Assembly (NCBI GenBank): GCA_035654655.1
Contig: DASRWI010000030.1
Location: 124,001 to 188,000 of the forward strand
DNA from: DASRWI01 sp035654655
Lineage (GTDB): Bacteria > Bacteroidota > Ignavibacteria > Ignavibacteriales > Ignavibacteriaceae
Reading direction: 5' to 3'
DNA: 64,000 bases
Shown here: positions 26,230 to 34,362 of the stretch, piece after piece
Layout of the letters: the number at the start of each line of letters is the position of its first letter
Position numbering within the stretch: position 1 is the first letter of the stretch
Notes under the pieces: model-generated
Database searches by the model: none
Told to the model about the DNA's origin: nothing
Seen by the model: only the letters and a program-made list of their open reading frames with translations
Program-made: the position numbers and the translations under genes

Positions 26230-28041
26230 TTATTTCTTATCCGAAATTTGAGGTTCTTCCGGAACTTCGAAAATAGGGAAGTCTGAAGGATCAACATTTC
26301 CAGTTTCAGCATTTCTAACTTCCTGTACAGATACTCTATCCAATTTGTGTTTATCTAAGTAAGCACGGATATCGTCATCTGATTTTTCTTTTAACACAGC
26401 TAATGCACTAAGAACAATCTTCTTGTTTTCTTTATCGAATTCAAGAACCTTTAATGATAATGTATCATCAATAGGGAAGTGGTTAGCAACATTTTTAATT
26501 TTGTTAGTAGCTAATTGGCTTGTAGGAACAAATCCATCAACACCTTCAGGTAATTCAGCTATTAATCCTTTTTCAATAATTCTTACAACTTTACCATTGG
26601 TTATAGTTCCAAGGCTATAAAGTCTTTCGAATTGATTCCAAGGATTATCTTCAATCTGTTTATGACCTAAGGCGATTTTTCTTTGTTCGACATCAATACC
26701 AAGAACTAATACTTCAAGTCTTTCACCTTTCTTAACAACTTCTCCGGGGTGACGGATTTTTTTAGTCCATGATAAATCAGAAATATGAACTAATCCATCA
26801 ACACCTGGCTCTAATTCAACGAACACACCGAAGTTAGTTAAGTTACGTGCAATTCCCTGATGTCTTGAACCAACAGGATATTTCTGCATTAGAGATTCCC
26901 AAGGATCTGGTTCTAATTGTTTAATACCAAGAGAAATTTTCTTTTCATCTTTGTCTAAGCTAAGGATAACAGCTTCAACCATTTGACCCATGGCTACAAC
27001 TTGAGAAGGATGTTTGATATGCTGAGTCCAGCTCATTTCAGAGTTGTGAATTAAGCCTTCAATACCTTTTTCGATTTCAATAAATGCACCATAATCAGTA
27101 AGAGATACAACTCTTCCTGAAACTTTATCACCAACTTTATATTTTTCTTCAATATTTTCCCAAGGATGAGGAAGTAATTTCTTCAAGCTTAGAGAAATAC
27201 GTTTTTTCTCTTCATCAAAATCAGTAACAACAACTTTAATTGTTTGATCAAGTTTAACAACTTCATTAGGATGATTAATTCTGCCCCAACTTAAGTCAGT
27301 AATGTGAATTAAACCATCAACACCACCTAAATCTACAAACACACCGAAGTCAGTAATAGCTTTAACTGTACCTTCAAGGATTTGACCTTTTTCAAGGCTG
27401 TTAAGAATAGCATTTCTTTGATCAGCAATTTCTTCTTCAACAAGTACTTTATGAGAAACAACAACGTTTTCAGTAGGTATGTTTACTTTAACTACTTTAA
27501 AGTCCATTGTTTGACCAACAAAAGCATCGAAATCTCTAATTGGTCTAATATCAATTTGAGAACCTGGCAAGAATGCTTCCATACCCATAAGGTCAACAAC
27601 CATACCGCCTTTAATTCTTTTAAGAATTTTACCCTGAATAATTTCACCAGTCTCATAAGCATTAACAACTTTGCTCCAAATTCTTAAAAAGTCGGCTCTT
27701 TGTTTACTTAAAACAAGGTTACCCTCTTCATCTTCAACGCTTTCAAGAACGACTTCAACTTCAGCGCCAATGCTTAAATCTTCGTTTTCATAAAATTCAT
27801 TTTTAGGAATTGAACCTTCTGATTTAAAACCAACATCTAGAATAACATTGTCACCCTGAATTTTAACAATTTTACCTTTAACAACTTCATTTTCTTTAAC
27901 ATCTTTAAATGAATCTGCATAAAGGTTTGCTAAAGTCAAAAACTCTTCCTGTGAATATTCTGTATTGAAGTTTTTTTGTGCCTTCTCAAAATCCACAATA
28001 GTAGGTTTTACTTTAGTCGTTCCTTTAGTTTCGTCGGACAT
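26230..28041 (-). CDS. rpsA: 30S ribosomal protein S1
   Basis: About 603 residues with six S1/OB repeats, each with the GxVxxxxxFGVFVxLxxGxxGLxHxSxLSW pattern and the DxExxRISLSxK end (for example VKAITDFGVFVDLGGVDGLIHITDLSW and ARNLTNFGVFVELEPGVDGLVHISDLSW). It binds mRNA and helps start translation. An upstream GTG at 28068 is rejected: the codons between encode LLGGL, that is, the AGGAGG ribosome site directly before the ATG at 28041. It is downstream of cmk, the common cmk-rpsA order. Confidence 0.96.
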   Translation of the reverse strand: MSDETKGTTKVKPTIVDFEKAQKNFNTEYSQEEFLTLANLYADSFKDVKENEVVKGKIVKIQGDNVILDVGFKSEGSIPKNEFYENEDLSIGAEVEVVLESVEDEEGNLVLSKQRADFLRIWSKVVNAYETGEIIQGKILKRIKGGMVVDLMGMEAFLPGSQIDIRPIRDFDAFVGQTMDFKVVKVNIPTENVVVSHKVLVEEEIADQRNAILNSLEKGQILEGTVKAITDFGVFVDLGGVDGLIHITDLSWGRINHPNEVVKLDQTIKVVVTDFDEEKKRISLSLKKLLPHPWENIEEKYKVGDKVSGRVVSLTDYGAFIEIEKGIEGLIHNSEMSWTQHIKHPSQVVAMGQMVEAVILSLDKDEKKISLGIKQLEPDPWESLMQKYPVGSRHQGIARNLTNFGVFVELEPGVDGLVHISDLSWTKKIRHPGEVVKKGERLEVLVLGIDVEQRKIALGHKQIEDNPWNQFERLYSLGTITNGKVVRIIEKGLIAELPEGVDGFVPTSQLATNKIKNVANHFPIDDTLSLKVLEFDKENKKIVLSALAVLKEKSDDDIRAYLDKHKLDRVSVQEVRNAETGNVDPSDFPIFEVPEEPQISDKK

Positions 28042-28131
28042 TAATCCTCCTAATAAATAACTTTCCACATTATTGCCAAAGCTCGTAACACAATAAAGTA
28101 GAATTTAATTTAGTTAAACATATATAGAGCT

Positions 28132-28839
28132 TTAAAAATCTTCGTGAGGGAGCTTAACACCTTTTTTAAGTGCAGCTTCCTTTACTTTTTCTAGAATAAT
28201 ATCTACTTGTTCTTCAATTGTAATATTAGAGGTATCAACTTCAATAGCATCGGGAGGCTTAGTTAAAGGACTTTCCAGCCTTGTTGAGTCTATTCTATCT
28301 CTTTCCAAAATATTATTTTTAACATCTTCTAAAGATGCTTTGATACCTTTACTTTCAAATTCTTTAACACGTCTGCTGGCTCGTTGTTCGATAGTAGCTG
28401 TGAGGAAAATTTTTATATCAGCTTGAGGAAAAACAACAGTGGAAGTATCTCTACCTTCAACTACAACACCAACATTATCATCTGCGAGTTCACGCTGCTT
28501 ATTAACTAAAGCTTTACGAACTTCCTTAATTTTACTTACATCAGAAACTTTATAATTCACATTTTGAGATCTTATCTCTTCTGTCACATCATTGCCATCA
28601 GCTTCGACAATAGTTTTACCTGAAATAAACTGAAGGTTAATCTTTGTTTCCCTTGCTAATTTTGTAACTGCATCTATATCATCAACAACATTGTTCTTAA
28701 GAGCCAGGTAAGTAATGGTTCTGTACATTGCTCCGGTATCAATATATAAATAATCAAGGTATTCAGCCAACTTCTTTGCTGAAGTACTTTTTCCGGAACC
28801 TGCCGGGCCATCAATAGCAATTATCAATTTTTTATACAT
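28132..28839 (-). CDS. cmk: Cytidylate kinase
   Basis: A 235-residue (d)CMP kinase. P-loop GPAGSGKST at about 11-19, YIDTGAMYRTITYLAL, the VVEGRDTSTVVFPQADIKIFLTA strand and the LID region RRVKEF with ERDRIDSTR. It phosphorylates CMP and dCMP with ATP. It precedes rpsA in the same direction at about 90 bases, so the two probably form a transcription unit. Confidence 0.96.
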   Translation of the reverse strand: MYKKLIIAIDGPAGSGKSTSAKKLAEYLDYLYIDTGAMYRTITYLALKNNVVDDIDAVTKLARETKINLQFISGKTIVEADGNDVTEEIRSQNVNYKVSDVSKIKEVRKALVNKQRELADDNVGVVVEGRDTSTVVFPQADIKIFLTATIEQRASRRVKEFESKGIKASLEDVKNNILERDRIDSTRLESPLTKPPDAIEVDTSNITIEEQVDIILEKVKEAALKKGVKLPHEDF

Positions 28840-28956
28840 TCAACAAAAATATGGAAATATTATAATATTTCAAATGAAAAAATCGAGTTTTACTAAAGGA
28901 TTTATTCAATAAATAATGACCTAAATTAGAACCCCAAAATACCCTTAAAATAAGAA

Positions 28957-29043
28957 TAGCCTGGTCATCCAGGCTAAAATTATGTTGGTAGATCAAAACG
29001 TTTTGTTGTCTTGATGTCTTAAACGATGCACTATCGTTTAGGA
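28957..29043. other. Three consecutive stem-loops; possible small RNA or leader RNA
   Basis: Stem 1: TAGCCTGG (28957-28964) with CCAGGCTA (28969-28976), loop TCAT. Stem 2: ATCAA (28992-28996) with TTGAT around the palindrome AAAACGTTTT. Stem 3: TCTTAAACGAT (29017-29027) with ATCGTTTAGGA (29033-29043), 11 pairs including one G-T, loop of five. On the minus strand stem 1 is followed by a T-rich stretch that could act as a weak terminator. I recognise no known RNA family. Confidence 0.45.
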
Positions 29044-29091
29044 TTAAAACTTAAATAAAATAATAAATGAGTGCAAAAAATTATTGTTGAG

Positions 29092-29182
29092 AATTTATGC
29101 AATATTAAAAAATAAAATTATTAGGGTTAAAGTAGACATAATAATGTAGATATTTTATGCATAAATTTCCTTGCAATATCTA
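29092..29182. promoter_or_regulatory. Palindrome cluster upstream of the acyl-CoA dehydrogenase gene
   Basis: Perfect 12-base palindrome TTTATGCATAAA (29154-29165). Inverted repeat AATTTATGC (29092-29100) / GCATAAATT (29159-29167). Inverted repeat TAGATATT (29147-29154) / AATATCTA (29175-29182). TGCAATAT occurs twice (29098-29105 and 29172-29179). The layout suggests an operator for a dimeric regulator 80-170 bases ahead of the ATG. Confidence 0.4.
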
Positions 29183-29260
29183 AATTAAAAAATTATTTTA
29201 TGTTTAATCTTAATAAAGTGTCCTATTTACCAATTTTTAATTTATTAGTGGAGTAAAAAA

Positions 29261-30406
29261 ATGAATTTTGATTTCAGTGAAGAGCATTTAGCTATACAGG
29301 AAAGCGCACGGGATTTTGCTCAACAGGAAATTGCACCAACAGCAACTCAAAGAGATATAAATGGAGAATTTCCTAAAGATATAGTTAAAAAATTAGGTGA
29401 ATTAGGATTTTTAGGAATGATGGTTTCCCCGGATTTAGGCGGAGCAGGTTTAGATACTATTTCTTACGTTCTTGCATTAATTGAAATATCAAAAATTGAT
29501 GCAAGTGTTGGTGTTATTATGTCTGTTAATAATTCCTTAGTTTGTTATGGACTTGAAAAATATGGCTCTCCTTTTATAAAAGAGAAATATTTAATCCCCT
29601 TAGCTAAAGGAGAAAAACTTGGTGCTTTTGCTTTAAGTGAACCAGAAGCAGGCAGTGATGCTACTAAACAGAAAACTTATGCTGATAAAGTTGATGGGGG
29701 ATGGAAATTAAATGGAATGAAGAATTGGATTACTAATGGGCAATCAGCAGATTATTTTTTGGTTATGGCTACAACTGATAAAGCAATTGGACATCACGGT
29801 ATAACAACTTTTATTGTTGAAAAGGGTACACCCGGTTTTGACCATGGGAAAAAAGAAGATAAACTTGGAATTAGAAGTTCAGATACTTGTTCATTAACAT
29901 TCCAGGATTGTTTTGTTCCGGATGAAAATATTGTTTGGGAATTAGGCAAAGGATTTAATTTTGCTATGAATACACTTAATGGCGGAAGAATTGGTATAGC
30001 CGCTCAAGCAATTGGTATTGCTGAAGCTTCGCTTGACGCAGCTTTGAAGTATTCAAAACAACGAAAAGCTTTTGGAACTGAAATATCTAATTTTCAGGCA
30101 ATTCAATTTAAACTCTCAGATATGGCTGTTAAACTCGATGCTGCTAAACTTCTTACATTTAAGGCTGCTGCATTAAAAGATGCTGGACAAAAATATTATA
30201 AAGAAGCAGCAATGGCTAAATTATATTCTTCAAAAATTGCAGTAGAAAATGCTCTTGAGGCTATTCAAATTCATGGTGGATATGGTTATGTTAGAGAATA
30301 TCTTGTAGAAAGATATTTACGTGATGCTAAAATTACAGAAATTTACGAAGGTACATCTGAAATCCAGAAGATGGTTATTTCACGAGCTTTAATAAATGAG
30401 AATTAG
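29261..30406 (+). CDS. Acyl-CoA dehydrogenase (short/branched-chain type)
   Basis: A 381-residue FAD enzyme that introduces a trans-2 double bond into acyl-CoA. The FAD-binding segment FALSEPEAGSDA, the KNWITNG strand and the C-terminal YVREYLVERYLRDAKITEIYEGTSEIQ are all standard; the Glu of YEGTSEIQ is the expected catalytic base of butyryl-CoA/short-chain dehydrogenases. The ATG follows GTGGAGTA. It overlaps the YidD-like gene by 11 bases. The electron-transfer flavoprotein genes are not in this window. Confidence 0.95.
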   Translation: MNFDFSEEHLAIQESARDFAQQEIAPTATQRDINGEFPKDIVKKLGELGFLGMMVSPDLGGAGLDTISYVLALIEISKIDASVGVIMSVNNSLVCYGLEKYGSPFIKEKYLIPLAKGEKLGAFALSEPEAGSDATKQKTYADKVDGGWKLNGMKNWITNGQSADYFLVMATTDKAIGHHGITTFIVEKGTPGFDHGKKEDKLGIRSSDTCSLTFQDCFVPDENIVWELGKGFNFAMNTLNGGRIGIAAQAIGIAEASLDAALKYSKQRKAFGTEISNFQAIQFKLSDMAVKLDAAKLLTFKAAALKDAGQKYYKEAAMAKLYSSKIAVENALEAIQIHGGYGYVREYLVERYLRDAKITEIYEGTSEIQKMVISRALINEN

Positions 30407-30803
30407 TTTTCTAATTATTTTTCTTTTTAGTGGTATTAACTTATTTGCTCAGACAGATTATCAAAGATGGGAAAAGAAACCCTATAATCTTACTAAAGAA
30501 AATTTATCTGTTCAAAGAGAATACAAATTTACCGGAGATAATGCTATAGATTTTGTTGTTACCTCCGGTATTAGCCTTTATTGGTTTTTTATTTCCGATT
30601 TAGATGGTGCAAATTGTCCATATGAACCATCTTGTTCCAGCTTCCTGGTGCAATCAATTAAGAAAACAAATCCTTTAACAGGAACCATATTATTCTTTGA
30701 CCGCTTTACCAGAGATATGAATCTCTTTGATAGAGATGTAAATTATACCATAACTAAGAGAGGACAATTATACGATCCTCCGGAACATTACATCTTCAAC
30801 TAA
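30396..30803 (+). CDS. yidD: YidD-like protein with signal peptide
   Basis: A 135-residue protein whose core reads GANCPYEPSCSSFLVQSIKKTNPLTGTILFFDRFTRDMN, the YidD (membrane insertion efficiency factor, DUF37) signature C-x3-PSCS. Typical YidD is 70-110 residues and cytoplasmic-face. This one has a cleavable-looking signal peptide (MRISFLIIFLFSGINLFAQ), a longer N-terminal region, and no rnpA or yidC beside it. It is coupled to the acyl-CoA dehydrogenase by overlap and followed within 14 bases by two TPR membrane proteins, which suggests an envelope function distinct from canonical YidD. Confidence 0.75.
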   Translation: MRISFLIIFLFSGINLFAQTDYQRWEKKPYNLTKENLSVQREYKFTGDNAIDFVVTSGISLYWFFISDLDGANCPYEPSCSSFLVQSIKKTNPLTGTILFFDRFTRDMNLFDRDVNYTITKRGQLYDPPEHYIFN

Positions 30804-30816
30804 TAAAAAAACTTTG

Positions 30817-31629
30817 ATGAAATATTTTTTCATTTGTGTCCTTCTATTTCCATTTACCACTTATGGTCAATTCAATCAAATTCATCAAAGATTATCTTTC
30901 GCAGATTACCTCTTTTGCTCAAGAGATTATCTGAGAGCTGCCGAAGAATTTGATAAAATATTACCTGAAATACATAATGATACAATTTTTATTAAAATTG
31001 GGCTAAGTTATTATAATATAAAAGATTATCCAAACTCAATTAAGTATTTTTCAATGGTAAAAGATGAACCTGACCTTTCATCTTATGCAAATGAAAAAAT
31101 TATGGTTTCGTACTTCCTCAATAAAGAATATAAGTTGATAAAATTTTATAATCCTACCAGCCGGGGTATTATGAAATTATTTAATTATTCTTTATTGATT
31201 AGAAATTATCCACCGGATAAAAGCATATTTTTAAGACCTTTTGATGAAGAAGAAAAAATTGAAGCCCAAAGGTTCTACAATTTGAAGATCAATCCTCCAA
31301 CTAAAAGTTCAACCTTAGCAGCAATAATGTCTGCAATAATTCCCGGAGCAGGAAAGATTTATACAAACAGAATTTCTGATGGTATAACATCTTTAATTGC
31401 TACATCATTATTAGGGTATCTTACTTATACAAATTACAAGGCTGACCACAAAGCCAGAACTTATATCTTTGCTGGTTTAACTGGGTTCTTTTATGCTGGT
31501 AATATTTATGGTTCTTTTCTTTCAGCAAAAGTTTACAATCAAAAAATTTCTGAGGATTTTAATCTTAATTTGAATATATATCTGGAAGGTAAAAACTATT
31601 TCGTGACTGAACCTAAATTCTGTAAATGA
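30817..31629 (+). CDS. TPR-containing exported membrane protein with PGxG motif
   Basis: About 270 residues from the ATG at 30817. Signal peptide ending TTYGQ. Residues about 25-100 look like two or three TPR units (YLRAAEEFDKILPEI, FIKIGLSYYNIKDYPNSIKYF). The C-terminal third is membrane-embedded: SAIIPGAGKIYTNRISDGITSLIATSLLGYLTY and a second helix FAGLTGFFYAGNIYGSF. The PGxGxxY motif matches the next gene and the one at 24043. It ends in an ATGA overlap with the next gene. Function unknown. Confidence 0.78.
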   Translation: MKYFFICVLLFPFTTYGQFNQIHQRLSFADYLFCSRDYLRAAEEFDKILPEIHNDTIFIKIGLSYYNIKDYPNSIKYFSMVKDEPDLSSYANEKIMVSYFLNKEYKLIKFYNPTSRGIMKLFNYSLLIRNYPPDKSIFLRPFDEEEKIEAQRFYNLKINPPTKSSTLAAIMSAIIPGAGKIYTNRISDGITSLIATSLLGYLTYTNYKADHKARTYIFAGLTGFFYAGNIYGSFLSAKVYNQKISEDFNLNLNIYLEGKNYFVTEPKFCK

Positions 31630-32450
31630 AAAAAATAATTATCATATTGTTTGGAGTTATTTCTATACTTAATGCTCAAGAAAATAAACAGCAGTATGAA
31701 TATGCGGTTTCTTTATTTAACAATGAGAAATACTTTGATGCCATAACTGAGTTTAAAAGATTACTTTTTTTTGATAGCTCAGGTACTTATAATTTTCAAG
31801 CTTATATTTATATGGGTAATAGTTATAAAGAGGGAGGACATTATCAGGATGCTATTAATTACTTTGTTGAAGCAGAAAAATCTGCAACAAATCAAAAAGA
31901 ACTTTTTAATGCTAAAGTTAATGTTATACGTTCTAATTTATTAAGGGGTAGTTACCTGAATGCAAAAAGATTAATTCTAAAGCTTGATAATGACCCAAGA
32001 TATGATTCATTAAAAGATGAAATAAATTATTGGTATGGTTGGAATTATATGATGGAAGATAAATGGGATTCAGCTGCATTCTATTTTAACAAAATGAAAA
32101 ATAAGACTGAGCTTGAGGATTTAGCAAGAAAAACTCAAGACGAAAAGTATAATAAATATATTCCCAAAATTATGTCAATCTTTATTCCTGGTTCAGGGCA
32201 AATCTATACCGGGAATTATCTTAGCGGATTAATGTCGTTAGGATGGAATGCTTTGTTTGGATATTTAACTGTTAATTCCATAATCGAAAATCGTGTTTTT
32301 GATGGTGTAATGATTGCTAATTTCCTCTGGTTAAGGTTTTATACCGGAAATATTGAAAATTCAAATGATTTCGTTGAAGAAAAAAACAGGGAAATTACAA
32401 ATCATACATATCTTTACTTGCAAGATACGTATAATGGCATTAAACCTTAA
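31626..32450 (+). CDS. TPR-containing exported membrane protein with PGxG motif (paralogue)
   Basis: A 274-residue relative of the previous protein: signal peptide (ISILNAQ), TPR units at about 22-160 (YEYAVSLFNNEKYFDAITEFKRL, YIYMGNSYKEGGHYQDAINYF, WGWNYMMEDKWDSAAFYF-like), and a C-terminal membrane region with SIFIPGSGQIYTGNYLSGLMSLGW. PGSGQIYTG is the DUF5683-like core. Start is coupled to the upstream stop by four bases. Together with the YidD-like gene it forms a compact unit of unknown, probably envelope-assembly, function. Confidence 0.78.
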   Translation: MKKIIIILFGVISILNAQENKQQYEYAVSLFNNEKYFDAITEFKRLLFFDSSGTYNFQAYIYMGNSYKEGGHYQDAINYFVEAEKSATNQKELFNAKVNVIRSNLLRGSYLNAKRLILKLDNDPRYDSLKDEINYWYGWNYMMEDKWDSAAFYFNKMKNKTELEDLARKTQDEKYNKYIPKIMSIFIPGSGQIYTGNYLSGLMSLGWNALFGYLTVNSIIENRVFDGVMIANFLWLRFYTGNIENSNDFVEEKNREITNHTYLYLQDTYNGIKP

Positions 32451-32512
32451 TTTTATTATTTTAGCTATTAATAATGTTTCTAATTTTTGAAAAATAATTT
32501 GATGGAGAAACA

Positions 32513-33112
32513 ATGAAGAGAACAGGATTAATCGGCTGCGGTGCAGCAATAATTTTAATCGTACTTATTCTTGTAATTTGGGGAATAAGCAGTTACAACG
32601 GAATGGTTAACTTAAATGAGCAGGTCAATAGCAGTTGGAGCCAGGTTGAAAATCAATATCAACGACGTACAGACCTTATTCCTAACCTTGTAAATACTGT
32701 TAAAGGATATGCAAGTCATGAAAGACAAACTCTTGAAGCAGTAATAAATGCAAGGGCAAGAGCAACTTCAATAAACCTTACTCCTGAAGCTTTAAATGAT
32801 CCAAAGGCATTACAAAGATTTGACCAGATACAAGGTGAATTAAGCAGTGCATTATCAAGATTATTAGCTGTTTCTGAAAATTATCCAAATCTTAAGGCTA
32901 ATGAGAATTTTAATAAACTTCAGGATGAATTAGCCGGAACAGAAAATCGTATAGCAGTTGAAAGACAAAGATTTAATACTGTAGTTCAGGATTATAATGT
33001 AAGAATAAAAAGATTTCCTGGATCTATTTTCGCAGGAATGTTTGGATTCCATGAAAAGGCTTATTTTAGATCAACAACTGGAAGTGAAACACCACCGAAA
33101 GTAGAATTTTAG
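32513..33112 (+). CDS. lemA: LemA family protein
   Basis: A 199-residue protein with one N-terminal membrane helix (about 7-26) and the LemA helical domain: YNGMVNLNEQVNSSWSQVENQYQRRTDLIPNLVNTVKGY and an IAVERQRFNTVVQDYNVRIKRFPG end. The N-terminus faces out by family precedent. GGAG precedes the ATG. It is four bases from the TPM gene, the usual lemA-TPM pair. Role in the family is not settled. Confidence 0.95.
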   Translation: MKRTGLIGCGAAIILIVLILVIWGISSYNGMVNLNEQVNSSWSQVENQYQRRTDLIPNLVNTVKGYASHERQTLEAVINARARATSINLTPEALNDPKALQRFDQIQGELSSALSRLLAVSENYPNLKANENFNKLQDELAGTENRIAVERQRFNTVVQDYNVRIKRFPGSIFAGMFGFHEKAYFRSTTGSETPPKVEF

Positions 33113-33115
33113 TAA

Positions 33116-33862
33116 ATGAAAAAATTTTTTATTGTTTTAGTATTTTTTATAAATGTATTTGGGCAACAGCCTGAAATACCTCAACTTACTCAATGGGTAA
33201 CTGACAAAACTAATACATTCAGCAGTGAGCAGATTTCATATTTAAATTCAAGAATGAAAACATATGAAGATACTACCAGCAATCAAGTTGTATTTTTAAT
33301 GATAAGTGCTTTGGATAATTATCCAATTGATTATTATACAATGGAAACTGCAGAAAAAAATAAAATTGGTACCAAAGAGCATAGTAATGGGGTTTTATTC
33401 TTTGTTGCCAAGGATGATAGAAAATTGCGAATTGAAGTTGGGTATGGTCTTGAAGGTGTTTTGCCCGATGGACTTACAGGTTCCATTATCAGAAATGTGG
33501 TGACTCCCCTTTATAGAGAAGGTCAATACTACGAAGGTACAGAAGCTGGATTAGACGCAATCATAAAAGCCATAGCCGGTGAATATAAAGGTGAAAAGAA
33601 AAAACAGGATAAGGGTGGTTCTAAATTGTTTTCTCTTATTGGCATTATCATAGCTATAATTTTCATCTTTTTAAGAGGTGGTGGGAGAGGTGGAAGAGGT
33701 GGTGGTCTCACTAATTTACTACTATTAGGCACTTTGGCAAATATGAACAGGAGAAGTGGTGGATTTGGTGGTTTCGGAGGAGGTGGAGGTGGGGGCGGAT
33801 TTGGCGGTTTTTCTGGAGGCGGTGGTGGTTTTGGAGGCGGTGGTGCCTCCGGAAGTTGGTGA
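33116..33862 (+). CDS. TPM domain membrane protein with glycine-rich tail
   Basis: A 248-residue protein: signal peptide (VFGQQP), TPM domain at about 25-150 (VTDKTNTFSSEQISYLNSRM, NGVLFFVAKDDRKLRIEVGYGLEGVLPDG), a membrane helix at about 172-188 and a C-terminus of almost only Gly, Phe and Ser ending GGGGASGSW. This is the YgcG-type partner of LemA. TPM domains include acid phosphatases and photosystem II repair factors; here the activity is unknown. Confidence 0.92.
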   Translation: MKKFFIVLVFFINVFGQQPEIPQLTQWVTDKTNTFSSEQISYLNSRMKTYEDTTSNQVVFLMISALDNYPIDYYTMETAEKNKIGTKEHSNGVLFFVAKDDRKLRIEVGYGLEGVLPDGLTGSIIRNVVTPLYREGQYYEGTEAGLDAIIKAIAGEYKGEKKKQDKGGSKLFSLIGIIIAIIFIFLRGGGRGGRGGGLTNLLLLGTLANMNRRSGGFGGFGGGGGGGGFGGFSGGGGGFGGGGASGSW

Positions 33863-33954
33863 TATCATCGACTTTTATATTGATTTAATAGGGGATATAC
33901 CTTATTTTATTAGATATATTTTTCATCAAACTGGTTTTTTAAAGGAGTTTTATA

Positions 33955-34287
33955 ATGGCTATAATGATAACTGAGGAATGCATCAACTGCGGTGCATGCG
34001 AACCTGAATGTCCAAATACAGCTATCTATGAAGGTGGTCAAGCTTGGGAACTTGCCGGTAAAACATATGGAGAAAATGAACCTGCTCCTTCAGGTGCTGA
34101 AGGTTTCTTCAAATCAGATTATTTTTATATAGTCCCTGATAAATGTACAGAATGCAAAGGTTTTCACGATGAACCACAATGTGCGGCTGTTTGTCCTGTT
34201 GATTGTTGTGTACCTGATCCAAATAGAGTTGAAGATATGGATACTTTACTTGCCAGGAAAGAATATTTAGATGGCGTAGGCAGATAA
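33955..34287 (+). CDS. 4Fe-4S ferredoxin (YfhL-like, 2x[4Fe-4S])
   Basis: A 110-residue ferredoxin. Cluster motifs: CINCGACEPECP near the start and CTECKGFHDEPQCAAVCPVDCC later, with the larger spacing between cysteines of the second motif seen in Allochromatium-type/YfhL ferredoxins. An insertion (about 28-55) with GKTYGENEPAPSG separates them. AAAGGAG at 33941-33947 is well placed. A terminator follows directly. Electron partner unknown; the acyl-CoA dehydrogenase is some kilobases upstream. Confidence 0.93.
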   Translation: MAIMITEECINCGACEPECPNTAIYEGGQAWELAGKTYGENEPAPSGAEGFFKSDYFYIVPDKCTECKGFHDEPQCAAVCPVDCCVPDPNRVEDMDTLLARKEYLDGVGR

Positions 34288-34310
34288 TTAGACTACATTT
34301 AATTTTTTTA

Positions 34311-34350
34311 CCCTATTAACAAACTATGAGTTAGTTAATAGGGTTTTTTA
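34311..34350 (+). terminator. Terminator after the ferredoxin gene
   Basis: Ten-bp stem CCCTATTAAC (34311-34320) and GTTAATAGGG (34334-34343), then TTTTTTATTTTTT. Confidence 0.88.
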
Positions 34351-34362
34351 TTTTTTACTTTT

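Larger units (their letters stand above)
28840..29260. other. Hairpin-rich intergenic region between cmk and the acyl-CoA dehydrogenase gene
   Basis: The 421 bases hold no convincing gene in any frame. They are very AT-rich and contain three hairpins in 28957-29043 and several palindromes in 29092-29182, described in separate entries. The divergent genes must both have promoters here, but I could not pick out convincing promoter boxes. The last bases hold a GTGGAG ribosome site for the gene at 29261. Confidence 0.7.

Noticed and set aside
27382..27687. 101-codon plus-strand frame inside rpsA
   Set aside because: Antisense shadow of a strongly conserved gene; low-complexity Asn/Phe composition.
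26230..28068. Longer rpsA from GTG at 28068
   Set aside because: The added codons encode the AGGAGG ribosome site; ATG at 28041 is correct.
28840..29260. A coding gene in the 421-base gap
   Set aside because: Stops are frequent in all frames and no start with a sensible product was found.
33756..33974. 72-codon frame at the end of the TPM gene
   Set aside because: Frame-shifted reading of the Gly-rich GGT/GGA codons and the spacer; the ferredoxin and TPM frames explain the region.
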